A stretch of DNA of 64,000 nucleotides, taken from NCBI GenBank assembly GCA_032191485.1, contig JAVDOI010000003.1, positions 6,669,694-6,733,693 of the forward strand, written 5' to 3'. A program made the translations under genes and the position numbers. Shown one piece after another: positions 49,276 through 58,824 of this stretch. The notes under the pieces are model-generated. The model saw only the letters and a program-made list of their open reading frames with translations, was not told the origin of the DNA and did not search any database. Positions within the stretch are counted from its first letter, which is position 1. Each line of letters starts with the position of its first letter. The stretch comes from Leptoclinus maculatus. Lineage: Eukaryota > Chordata > Actinopteri > Perciformes > Stichaeidae.

Positions 49276-50892
49276 TACTGAGATTGATTCTTACGACGAG
49301 GAACGGTAATAATAACAATGGGAGGACTCTTCGTTCGAACTGGCATCAATGTTTGTGACATCCATTGTTATTCAGGCTACTCCGTCATTTATTTAGAAAA
49401 TCAGAGCAGACAGATGGGAGTTTTCACTTAAAACTATTTAAGTTTCACTGTTTTATTCATCTTTTTGTGATTTGACACATCAGTGTGTATGCACACTCAT
49501 ACTGGCTGTTCATTTAGGGTAGAGAATCCATTTTCCAAACCTCCCACTTCTCCCTGGCTGCAAACACTTTTTTTGGAGAGTGTGACAATTCCCACGAGGC
49601 CTCGACAATATACGCCGAGGATGAAGTCTCATGGGATGTGTTGTTGTTGTTGAGTGCTTACAAAAAAGAACCATAGTCTGATCTTTGTTAATTCTTCTTT
49701 TGAGGTCCAAACTATTTCAAATGTAAAGTATACATTTGGTATTTGAGTCCTACTGTTTTTTTACACACTGCATATCATAAACACCACAAAGTATGCTACC
49801 ATAGACCGCCGCCTACAGATGCGAGGCGGCCCCCCGGGGGCCACAGCCAGTGTGGGTGAAGTCACTATTAGTTAACATCAACGCGGGGAATTGATTCACT
49901 TTGGAATTAAATCACTGACATTTCTTTGACATGAAACAGTTCTGACAGGCAATTGCAAATGGATGTTCTCCCTTCAATTATCAGACATTGATGTTTTAAT
50001 GAAGTGAATTGAATTGACTGAACGGGTCATGACTGAACTTTTGCGAGCATATTTTGGTGTTTTTTTTCCCTGTGTTTTTCTACAGTGGCAGGACGTCACC
50101 GTTAGACCTTTAGGTTACATTATTAATAATGAAGTCAATGAACAAAGTTATTTAATTAAAGCGAGTGAGATACAAACCTGAACTCCTGTGGGGATTAAAA
50201 CCAAAATGACCCCCCACTGCTGCACTAAGATTGCATTCAGGTTCTCTCCCTGGGTTTTGAATTACAATGGCTGATGACGCCAACAGACAAAAGGTGAATA
50301 TTTAAACAGGAACCAGAGTTGCTGGACCGTCATATGATCGGCTGAGAGGGGAAACAATTGTCCTTGTTTAATTTGTGTTAAAAGCACTTTGCCTCAGCTG
50401 TAGCAGCTGTCCTACACAGGGAGCGCACACATCCGCAATCATACTGTTCTTACAATTGTGTCAGTAATATCCTGGTTCATGCCTCCTTGACTGACCTTCC
50501 AATGTGTTTCTTAAGCTGTAAATGCTTGATGGTAATAGGCTTTGGAGGAGACAATCCCTCTCTATATCCTTCCACACTTCCCCTCCCCTTCACCCCCTCT
50601 TTGCTCCCTTCATCTCTCAGCTTCTCTCATTTATCATTTATGTATTTTTTGGGGGGGATTTAGCAGGAGCTCTTTGCAGTAAGTGATAGTTTGTGTCGGA
50701 GAAGATTAAAGCAATAACCTGTGACATTCGCCCTGCATTTAAACTATTTAAACACAGGTGTTGTTGAGGACTCCAGAGTCACATGATCCATGACTTGGGT
50801 GCAGAACCTGGAAGACAGCTCTGATATGGGCAACCTGATCAAGACCCAGCGGAGGTTTGAGTCATACTGTGGAAGCAGGTGGTGGGTGGCAG

Positions 50893-51078
50893 AGGCGCCT
50901 GAGAGAAAAGAAACTCAAACTGAGGATAACTTGTGAAAATGTTAGAAACAGTTTGGAACGAATGATTAAACAAATGCGATGGGAAGCAAGAGAGGAGGAT
51001 GGACGGCAGAGAATAAGACTTATTACAGAAATCCATGATATTTTAACGTTGCTAATTAAAGACTTTGATCCAGAATAG
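50893..51078 (+). other. Orphan coding-like segment (61 codons)
   Basis: An open segment after ggtgggtggcag encodes a charged, amphipathic-looking peptide that reads like protein (VRNSLERMIKQMRWEAREED, then TEIHDILTLLIKDFDPE and a stop). It has no good upstream ATG: the only in-frame ATGs are internal, at MIKQM. The upstream AG lacks a pyrimidine tract. It could be a terminal exon, a pseudogene piece or chance. I do not recognise it. Confidence 0.25.
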
Positions 51079-51099
51079 TCGGTTGCAGATCAAAGTGAG

Positions 51100-51410
51100 T
51101 TTTTCACATCATTCTTTATGACATGCTATGGCATGATTTATTTTAACACAATACTATGACTTCTTTGACACACTATAACATCACTTTTTATGGTATTTTA
51201 AGAAATACTTCACGATACATTTTTTACCTTGATATAATTTGACTATTTTCAGACGTATTATGACACACTATATTTACATTTTCATGACATTTTGAAATAC
51301 TATACTATGACTTTTTTATATACTACACCATGACCTTTTCCAAATACTATACTGTGACGTTTTTCATGTTTTTTTTCGACATACTATAATATGACTTTTT
51401 TATGACTTTC
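51100..51410. repeat. Degenerate tandem repeat (TACTATACTATGACTTTTT type)
   Basis: About eight diverged copies of a unit of roughly 30-40 bp containing atactatactatgac and ttttttcgacatac. This motif is a widespread teleost tandem repeat (from memory). It is AT-rich with no coding potential. Confidence 0.75.
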
Positions 51411-52784
51411 AAGTGCAAGTCACCAACAAAAGGTCAGCACAATCGACACATTTCCTAAATTTCACTTTTAACAATTGAAACTGTTTTGCTTGGTATCCAA
51501 CCTACAAGGTAACAAGCTAAAGCGCTTGCTTATTTAATATAACTGGAACATGATGGTTGCACTCACATTGGCTTATTGGCTTGAAAAGTCCATTTTCTAA
51601 AAGGAGGCTTTCAAAAGAAACAGAATTCAAGATGGTGGCCGTGGCCATAGCTGTGGCTGATCACTAACGAGGAACATTGTTGTAGCCCTTGTTGTTGCAC
51701 TTCCTTCGCAGCAGGGCTCTGATCTCATTGACCTCGGTATTATGGCTGTCTCTCATGTCTGTGAAAATAGGAAAGATTCATGGACAAACATTTCACATTG
51801 AAATCCATTCTTAATGATAACATTAGTAAAGATTATCTGTACCTCTAATTGCATTCACTTTCTCCTGCTCCAGTCTTTTACCTCTTTTCCCAGTAAGGTT
51901 AAACTTGGCCAGGGTGTTATTTTCAAAAATAAAAAGTTACCACGTTACAAATACACTACTATAAAATACCGGTATGTAGGTTGGTGGGTGGATTGATTGA
52001 TTGATAGATAGATAGATTATATTTCCATACATTCTATTTATATTGTTTGTATCCTCTATTTACCATGGTTACTGAATGTCTTCATGTCACAGTCTCTGTC
52101 ACTGTCATTTAGCATTTTAAGAATGTGTCTAATGCTCTCCTCCTGCATGGATGACTCTGAATACACAAGTAGAGCGAGCAACAAAGACTGTGATCAGCAT
52201 CCCTCATTTTCAACCTCCAGGTTTACGCTTTGGGCTGTACAGGGCTGAAAAGGGCTTGATTCTTCAAAGAGAACGGGGGTTTTCCTGAGGCTCCAGTGAG
52301 TTTAGCTGTTGTAATGATGCCCAGATAATGTAATTTTCTGGAATTGGAAAAGTACACTTTTCCAACATAGTTTTCTCAGGCAACATGTACAAACATAACT
52401 TGTAAAACAAGAACAGGCTTGGAAACCTGTCAGACTGTTTTCTGTAAGATCAAAGCGGTGGTAAAGGCTGAGAGTCATTCTAACCCTCCTGACCATCCAT
52501 TTAAAGGGGATTTTCTAACAAATTTGAAAGCCCGGGTAATGCTATGGTTCTGTTTTTGCTTATCATTCTCTAGAAATGATATGTGTAATGTAAACCAATT
52601 ACAGTGATAATAAAGAGCAAGCTTTTTTTAGTGGAGGATAAAGTTGAGTTTCTAAACAGCTGTTGACTTCCAGAGGAATTTCCTTTAAATAGTTGCTCAC
52701 TTTTAACCTATTCAGTCAATATTCATTTCTCCCTCTTGAGCAATTATTTGCAATGCTTACAATTAATTGAAATCAATTAAGACA

Positions 52785-52787
<3 letters not shown>

Positions 52788-52859
<72 letters not shown>
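52788..52859. repeat. (GT)n microsatellite, 72 bp
   Basis: A pure GT run of 36 units. Confidence 0.97.
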
Positions 52860-52862
<3 letters not shown>

Positions 52863-53154
52863 TGTGTGGTGTGTGAGTGTGCCAACAAAACACAATACAC
52901 CTGCTCAGATGCTCACAAAACCACATGGATGGCATAAGAAAGTGTGTGTGTGTGCGTGTGTAGGGGGGCGGGGGGGGGGGGCTGAAAGTGAGAAGACTAT
53001 TTGATACTGTGGAGGAGGAACTCAATACGCAGCAACCTGAATTGCACACACACATACACACACTTTCCTTTGGCTTTGCAGGAGATTTCCCATTCTGAAT
53101 TATCTGTGCCTTCAGGGACTGTGGTCTTGTATAATGAGCCGAACACTAATTATT

Positions 53155-53157
<3 letters not shown>

Positions 53158-53224
<67 letters not shown>
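53158..53224. repeat. (GT)n microsatellite, 67 bp
   Basis: A pure GT run about 300 bp after the preceding one. Confidence 0.97.
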
Positions 53225-53228
<4 letters not shown>

Positions 53229-54764
53229 TCTTTGTCCATCTAACTCTCTTTGTTTCATTTCTATGGCGTTAAATGTCAAACTGAGGGATTAAAAGAGAGG
53301 TTAGAATCACAGGCGTAATGTAGATCAATGCATTGTTCTGGAGGGTAAAATAACACAAACATGTATGCGTTTGTTTGCGTAGGAGCAGAATGATTCTGAC
53401 CCTCTTCCTTTGCTCATGAAGCCAGAAGGAATGCTTTCTGAGTGTGTCAGCATGTGCCAGCCAACTGTGGTGATGCGTTTGTGCATGAGCGAAAGATAGC
53501 GTCAGCATGTACGCAACGCAGGAAGTGTGCGCGTCTCTGACTTGGTTTGAACGTCCGCATGTCAATGTGTAGTGAGTGATGCGAACATCACCTCGACATC
53601 ACCTCAAAAGGAAAATAATGAGAATCGTTTTTCCAACAGCATCCTATTAAAATAAGTGCAAAGTGTCAAGTTAGCAACATCATTTTGTTTGAAATGGACC
53701 GTGCACGGAACAAATGAGGCTCTACGTCTTGCTTTCCTCCAGCAGGCATTTGTAAGTTACCGGCTGAGGGCATGCGGATCAGGCTCTGCAGGAAGATGAA
53801 CTAATCTGGTAAGGGGAAAAATAAATTGTCAGCTAGTCATGCATGCTGTAAAACATTACATCAGACATCTTCAGACACCTTGAGGTGTCTTTTTTGTTTT
53901 CTTTTCTCATTTACACGCATTTTGAAATGCGTTTTATGACAGAGAGAAGAAACAACAGCTAAATAATCATCAGACTACAAAACAAGGTCCTTGAGATGAA
54001 GCGTCTTACATACAAGTGGATCCAGCCTCATTTCTGATCAAGGACTTAATACAATGAAAACCTCCAGGCATTTCATCTACGTAAGCCTCTCTGCTTTCCC
54101 CGGTGAAAGAAATATTGATGCATTATATGGAAAGTAGAAAATGAATTAAATGGAATGGGAAGAAATTTCAAGGGAAGAGGTTGTAAAGGTGCATATATAA
54201 GGCAGAATCATATTTGATAGTCAGGATCGCCTGGCCTTGAGTATTCAAACCATTCACAATCTTAACATCCTCTGCTTTCAGGGATGGTTATATTTTCATA
54301 ACTTGAGAACTCTCAAGGCAACGATTGAAACGGCTTTGCCGACTGGAAGTTTACTATGCAGCTCCACGTGTTAAAATACATTTTAAGATCACTGTAGAAA
54401 AAAAACAGCAACATTTACATCAAGCCCCGTACACATACTGCAATATTTCAGAGAGGAGGCAATATGAATGAGACTGTTCTCGTGTTTCTGGGCATTTGTT
54501 ATGACTCCATTAGGTTTATGATTACTAAGTGTGTTTCCAACCCCGTTTTTAGTGCACATTTTCATTTTGCACATTGAACAAAACTTGTGTGGAAATGCCA
54601 GATATTCAAAACAAAGTTGAATTATTGCAACAAAAAGTTGTACACTTGGTGTGATGAAGTGGAAAGGTTGATGTCGACAGTAACAATCCTCGAATAAATA
54701 CATTAAAACAAGCAGAAATGCCATATTTCCATCATGTTTTCTACATCGTTCAAGCTAGTTTAAA

Positions 54765-54799
54765 GAAAAAAAAGATTTTGACAGTGATTTGCCTTCATA
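54765..54799 (+). repeat. 35-bp repeat, copy 1 (left of the 455-codon frame)
   Basis: The sequence aaagattttgacagtgattt followed by gccttcata. The same sequence is inverted at 56527-56562 and direct at about 56985-57018 and 58444-58480. At 56985 the direct identity continues for about 30 bp more (ccgtgtgggtttttc). Confidence 0.85.
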
Positions 54800-55072
54800 T
54801 CCGTGTGGGTTTTTCACCTGGTGCTCAGGTTTGGGATTTGTAGTCTTTTACTGGACGCCATGTTGGTTTGTAGTCCTTGCTGCAAGACACCACCTCTCAT
54901 GGAATCCCAGCATGTGTTCCGTCAGGGATGCTATGACATCACTGTGTTCCATGTGTCACATGTTCTATGATGACACATCAAAGCGCCTTTGATTGAACTC
55001 TCATTGAGAGTATGTATGCCTGGTAACTTCACATAAGCTTCTCATATCAACGAGAGTTTCCTCTACAGACGT

Positions 55073-56440
55073 ATGAATAACCTTCTACAGAGAAATAAAA
55101 CTCTACAACCAACCATGGATAGAACATCCAACAGATACGACCCGAGGTCCGCTCTGCTACCCACGCCGAGATACGACCAGAGGTCCGCTCTGCTACCCAC
55201 GCCGAGATACGACCAGAGGTCCGCTCTGCTACCCACGCCGAGATACGACCCGGGGTCCGCTCTGCTACCCACGCCGAGATACGACCAGAGGTCCGCTCTG
55301 CTACCCACGCCGAGATACGACCCGAGGTCCGCTCTGCTACCCACGCCGAGATACGACCAGAGGTCCGCTCTGCTACCCACGCCGAGATACGACCAGAGGT
55401 CCGCTCTGCTACCCACGCCGAGATACGACCCGAGGTCCGCTCTGCTACCCACGCCGAGATACGACCAGAGGTCCGCTCTGCTACCCACGCCGAGATACGA
55501 CCCGAGGTCCGCTCTGCTACCCACGCCGAGATACGACCAGAGGTCCGCTCTGCTACCCACGCCGAGATACGACCAGAGGTCCGCTCTGCTACCCACGCCG
55601 AGATACGTCCAGAGGTCCGCTCTGCTACCCACGCCGAGATACGACCAGAGGTACGGCCCAAGAGCCGGTCCACTCCCTGCCCCGACCGTCGCCCCGAGTG
55701 ACGAGGAGGTAGCCGGTCCGCTCCCTGCCCCGACCGTCACCTCGAGTGACGAGGAGGAAGCCGGTCCGCTCCCTGCCCCGACCGTCGCCCCGAGTGACGA
55801 GGAGGAAGCCGGTCCGCTCCCTGCCCCGACCGTCGCCCCGAGTGACGAAGAGGAAGCCGGTCCGCTCCCTGCCCCGACCGTCGCCCCGAGTGACGAGGAG
55901 GAAGCCGGTCCGCTCCCTGCCACGACCGTCGCCCCGAGTGACGAGGAGGAAGCCGGTCCGCTCCCTGCCCCGACCGTCGCCCCGAGTGACGAGGAGGAAG
56001 CCGGTCCGCTCCCTGCCCCGACCGTCGCCTCGAGTGACGAGGAGGAAGCCGGTCCGCTCCCTGCCCCGACCGTCGCCTCGAGCGACGAGGAGGTAGCCGG
56101 TCCGCTCCCTGCCCCGACCGTCGCCTCGAGTGACGAAGAGGAAGCCGGTCCGCTCCCTGCCCCGACCGTCGCCCCGAGTGACGAGGAGGTAGCCGGTCCG
56201 CTCCCTGCCCCGACCGTCGCCCCGAGTGACGAGGAGGAAGCCGGTCCGCTCCCTGCCCCGACCGTCGCCTCGAGTGACGAAGAGGAAGCCGGTCCGCTCC
56301 CTACTCCTCCAAAAAAGAAGAAGTGGGGCTTCTTCCTTTTTAGAAAGAAGGACAAACCGGTCAAAACAAAGTGTTGCAAAGCTCCAACAGGTTGTTGGAG
56401 CTGGTTGAGCCGCGACAAAAGAGAGCCGGAGGAACAATAG
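55073..56440 (+). CDS. Hypothetical repeat protein (455 aa), doubtful gene
   Basis: An uninterrupted ATG-to-TAG frame. Residues 1-20 are unique. Residues 21 to about 194 are about 14 copies of a 12-residue repeat (RYDQRSALLPTP). About 195-410 are about 13 copies of a 16-residue acidic repeat (GPLPAPTVAPSDEEEA). Residues 411-455 are a unique basic, Cys/Trp-containing tail (KKKKWGFFLFRKK, CCKAPTGCWSWLSR). The first ATG is preceded by an acceptor-like tttcctctacag ending 55068. A second ATG at 55115 has a stronger Kozak context (accATGG). In favour of coding: two different repeats and three unique segments share one frame. Against: both units are multiples of 3, so other frames (including a 451-codon minus-strand frame) are also open, and repeat variants are mostly amino-acid changing. 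I recognise no family. Confidence 0.35.
   Translation: MNNLLQRNKTLQPTMDRTSNRYDPRSALLPTPRYDQRSALLPTPRYDQRSALLPTPRYDPGSALLPTPRYDQRSALLPTPRYDPRSALLPTPRYDQRSALLPTPRYDQRSALLPTPRYDPRSALLPTPRYDQRSALLPTPRYDPRSALLPTPRYDQRSALLPTPRYDQRSALLPTPRYVQRSALLPTPRYDQRYGPRAGPLPAPTVAPSDEEVAGPLPAPTVTSSDEEEAGPLPAPTVAPSDEEEAGPLPAPTVAPSDEEEAGPLPAPTVAPSDEEEAGPLPATTVAPSDEEEAGPLPAPTVAPSDEEEAGPLPAPTVASSDEEEAGPLPAPTVASSDEEVAGPLPAPTVASSDEEEAGPLPAPTVAPSDEEVAGPLPAPTVAPSDEEEAGPLPAPTVASSDEEEAGPLPTPPKKKKWGFFLFRKKDKPVKTKCCKAPTGCWSWLSRDKREPEEQ
55133..55652. repeat. 36-bp minisatellite, about 14 copies
   Basis: Tandem units begin agatacgaccagaggtccgc and end acccacgccg. The main variation is cccg versus ccag in the third and fourth codons (Pro or Gln in the + frame). 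It forms the first half of the 455-codon frame. Confidence 0.95.
55664..56302. repeat. 48-bp minisatellite, about 13 copies
   Basis: Tandem units begin gccggtccgctccctgcccc and end gtgacgaggaggaa. Variants include gcc-ccg versus gcc-tcg, gag versus gaa, and gaa versus gta. It follows the 36-bp array after about 12 bp and continues the same + frame. Confidence 0.95.
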
Positions 56441-56526
56441 CTCCCCCTTCCTCCCCCCCTCCACCCACCTCCTGGTAGTCAGGTCTCGCCCCCCCTCCTC
56501 CTCATCCCCATTTCTTATATTATCTG

Positions 56527-57018
56527 TATGAAGGCAAATCACTGTCAAAATCTTTTTTTTTCTTGCTGAATATAACATACTTGACTAAGGTTTTGAATGC
56601 AGGACTCGTCATGGATCGTTTCATCAGTATGGTATTAGTACTTTTACTGCAGTGAAGGATCTGAATAATTTTTCATCCACTAATTACTTGTCAGTGATTT
56701 AAGTTTGGGAACTCACTTGGCAAACAGTTAGTATACAAACAGTGGTTCCTAACCTTGGCTCTAGAGCCCCTAACCCTAACCACTGTTTGTTTATTCACTG
56801 TTTTCCAAGTGACTTCCCCAAACTGAAAATCACTGACAAGTAATTAGTGGCCGAAAAATTATTCAGATCCTTCACTGCAGTAAAAGTACTAATACCATAC
56901 TAATGAAACAATCCACGACGAGTAAAAGTCCTGCATTCAAAACCTTAGTCAAGTATGTTATAATCAGCAAGATGTACTTACAGAAAAAAAAAGATTTTGA
57001 CAGTGATTTGCCTTCATA
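56527..57018. repeat. Foldback palindrome, 492 bp, copy A
   Basis: The left arm (56527 to about 56747) is the imperfect reverse complement of the right arm (about 56778-57018). Examples are tactgcagtgaaggatctga (as actgcagtgaaggatctgaa) on the left against ttcagatccttcactgcagt on the right. The centre is acaaacagtggtt...aaccactgtttgt around ctctagag. The ends are the 35-bp repeat. The CAGTGGTTCCTAACC at the centre resembles hAT-type termini. The outer arm sequence (agtactaataccatact, gtaaaagtcctgcattcaaa) is a widespread teleost interspersed repeat, recalled from memory. Confidence 0.85.
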
Positions 57019-57068
57019 TCCGTGTGGGTTTTTCTCCTGGTGCTCAGGTTTCCCACACGTAGGCTAAA

Positions 57069-57090
57069 TCCCCCCCCCCCCCCCCCCCCC
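57069..57090. repeat. Poly-C run
   Basis: A homopolymer of about 22 C residues at the truncated outer edge of the left Tc1-like arm. Confidence 0.9.
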
Positions 57091-57104
57091 CATCCCCATC
57101 TATT

Positions 57105-57262
57105 TCAAGCGTTTATTTCTTTTAATTTTGATGATTATGGCTTACAGCTAATGAAAACCGTATGCACTCAATACTTTGTCGGGGCTCCTTTTGCATGAAT
57201 TACTGCATCAATGTGGCTTGGCATGGAGGCCATCAGCCTGTGACTCTGTGAACTGAGCCCTA
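57105..57262 (-). mobile_element. Tc1-like transposase 3' end, left inverted arm
   Basis: Read on the minus strand this encodes SHRLMASMPSHIDAVIHAKG then APTKY and a stop at about 57168. That is the C-terminus of a Tc1-like transposase (family pattern: HRLIDSMP...AVIQAKGAPTKY). A piece of the element's 3' UTR follows (ttttcattagctgtaagcc, then caaaattaaaagaaataaac). The outer terminal repeat is missing; the arm stops at a poly-C run. The same sequence occurs in the opposite orientation at 58047-58418. Confidence 0.8.
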
Positions 57263-58047
57263 GGAACTGAGCCCAGGCAACTCCAGCCCAGGCAACTCCA
57301 GCCCAGGCAACTCCAGCCCAGGCAACTCCAGCCCAGGCAACTCCAGCCCAGGCAACTCCAGCCAAGGCAACTCCAGCCAAGGCAACTCCAGCCCAGGCAA
57401 CTCCAGCCCAGGCAACTCCAGCCCAGGCAACTCCAGCCAAGGCAACTCCAGCCCAGGCAACTCCAGCCCAGGCAACTCCAGCCCAGGCAACTCCAGCCAA
57501 GGCAACTCCAGCCCAGGCAACTCCAGCCCAGGCAACTCCAGCCCAGGCAACTCCAGCCAAGGAAACTCCAGCCAAGGACACTCCAGCCCAGGCAACTCCA
57601 GCCCAGGCAACTCCAGGCAAGGCAAATCCAGGCCAGGCAACTCCAGGCCAGGCAACTCCAGCCCAGGCAACTCCAGCCCAGGCAACTCCAGCCCAGGCAA
57701 CTCCAGCCAAGGAAACTCCAGCCAAGGAAACTCCAGCCCAGGCAACTCCAGCCAAGGCAACTCCAGCCCAGGCAACTCCAGCCCAGGCAACTCCAGCCCA
57801 GGCAACTCCAGCCCAGGCAACTCCAGCCAAGGAATCTCCAGCCAAGGAAACTCCAGCCCAGGCAACTCCAGCCCAGGCAACTCCAGGCAAGGCAACTCCA
57901 GCCCAGGCAACTCCAGCCAAGGCAACTCCAGCCCAGGCAACTCCAGCCCAGGCAACTCCAGCCCAGGCAACTCCAGCCCAGGCAACTCCAGCCCAGGCAA
58001 CTCCAGCTAAGGCAACTCCAGCCCAGGCAACTCCAGCCCAGGCAACT
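57262..58047. repeat. 15-bp minisatellite, about 52 copies
   Basis: A tandem array of GGCAACTCCAGCCCA with few variants (GCCAA, GGCAA and GGAAA forms). As 15 is a multiple of 3, the minus strand stays open as a five-residue repeat (AGVAW) that runs into the Tc1-like C-terminus. The frame at 57168-58100 is therefore a repeat product. The array is bounded on both sides by inverted Tc1-like 3' ends. Confidence 0.95.
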
Positions 58048-58418
58048 CCAGCCACAGTCTCATCGTCTACGTGCCACGTTGCATTGATGCAGTAATTCAT
58101 GCAAAAGGAGCCCCGACCAAGTTATGAGTGTATACTGTATACTGTCCATGGACATACTTTTCAGTAGGGCAAAACTTCTGTATCAGAAATCATTTTTTTA
58201 ATTGGTCTTATGGAATATTCAACTGTTCTGAGATACTAAATTTTGGGTTTTCATTAGCTGTAAGACATAATCATCAAAATTAAAAGAAATAAACACTTGG
58301 AATATATCACCTTGTGTGTAATGAATCTACATAATATACGAGTTTCACTTTTTGAATTGAATTACTGAAATAAATTAACTTTTCGATGATATTCTAATTC
58401 ATTGAGATGCACCTGCAT
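58047..58418 (+). mobile_element. Tc1-like transposase 3' end, right inverted arm
   Basis: This is the same Tc1-like C-terminal region (gatgcagtaattcatgcaaa, then aggagcccc) and a longer 3' flank on the + strand. It runs through tttcactttttgaattgaat to acctgcatg at about 58418, which matches the outer end of the element family. In the + frame the coding portion carries a frameshift or stop. Together with 57105-57262 it forms an inverted pair around the 15-bp minisatellite. Confidence 0.8.
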
Positions 58419-58487
58419 GTTATAATCAGCAAGATGTACTTAAGGGGAAAAAAAGATTTTGACAGTGATTTACCTTCATTCACAGAG

Positions 58488-58824
58488 AATTAGCACTTTT
58501 ACTGCAGTGAAGGATCTGAATAATTTTTCATCCACTAATTAGTTGTCAATGATTTCACTTGGCAAACAGTTAATATCCAAACAGTGGTTCCTAACCTTGG
58601 CTCCAGAGCCCCTAACCCTAACCACTGTTTGTTTATTCACTGTTTGCCAAGTGACTTCCAAAAAACTGAAAATCACTGACAAATAATTAGTGGCCGAACA
58701 ATTATTCAGATCCTTCACTGCAGTAGAAGTACTAATACCATACTGATGAAACAATCCACGACGAGTAAAAGTCCTGCATTCAAAACCTTAGTCAAGTATG
58801 TTATAATCAGCAAGATGTACTTAA
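58488..58824. repeat. Foldback palindrome, copy B
   Basis: A second copy of the foldback: ttttactgcagtgaaggatc on the left, the same centre (acagtggttcctaaccttgg) and the inverse right arm ending gttataatcagcaagatgta. It is slightly shorter than copy A. It is preceded at 58418-58482 by a direct repeat of the outer end of copy A. Confidence 0.8.

Larger units (their letters stand above)
49280..54764. other. Gene-poor region after lrfn5
   Basis: AT-rich sequence with two long (GT)n tracts, the degenerate tandem repeat at 51100-51410 and one orphan coding-like segment at 50893. Nothing else was recognised. Confidence 0.6.

Noticed and set aside
55063..56418. 451-codon minus-strand frame (SSSSLGATVGAGSGPA repeats)
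   Set aside because: It is the antisense of the 36/48-bp arrays. Its unique ends are short and less protein-like than those of the + strand frame.
57168..58100. 310-codon minus-strand frame of AGVAW repeats
   Set aside because: This is the 15-bp minisatellite read in a multiple-of-3 phase and joined to the real but broken C-terminus of a Tc1-like transposase.
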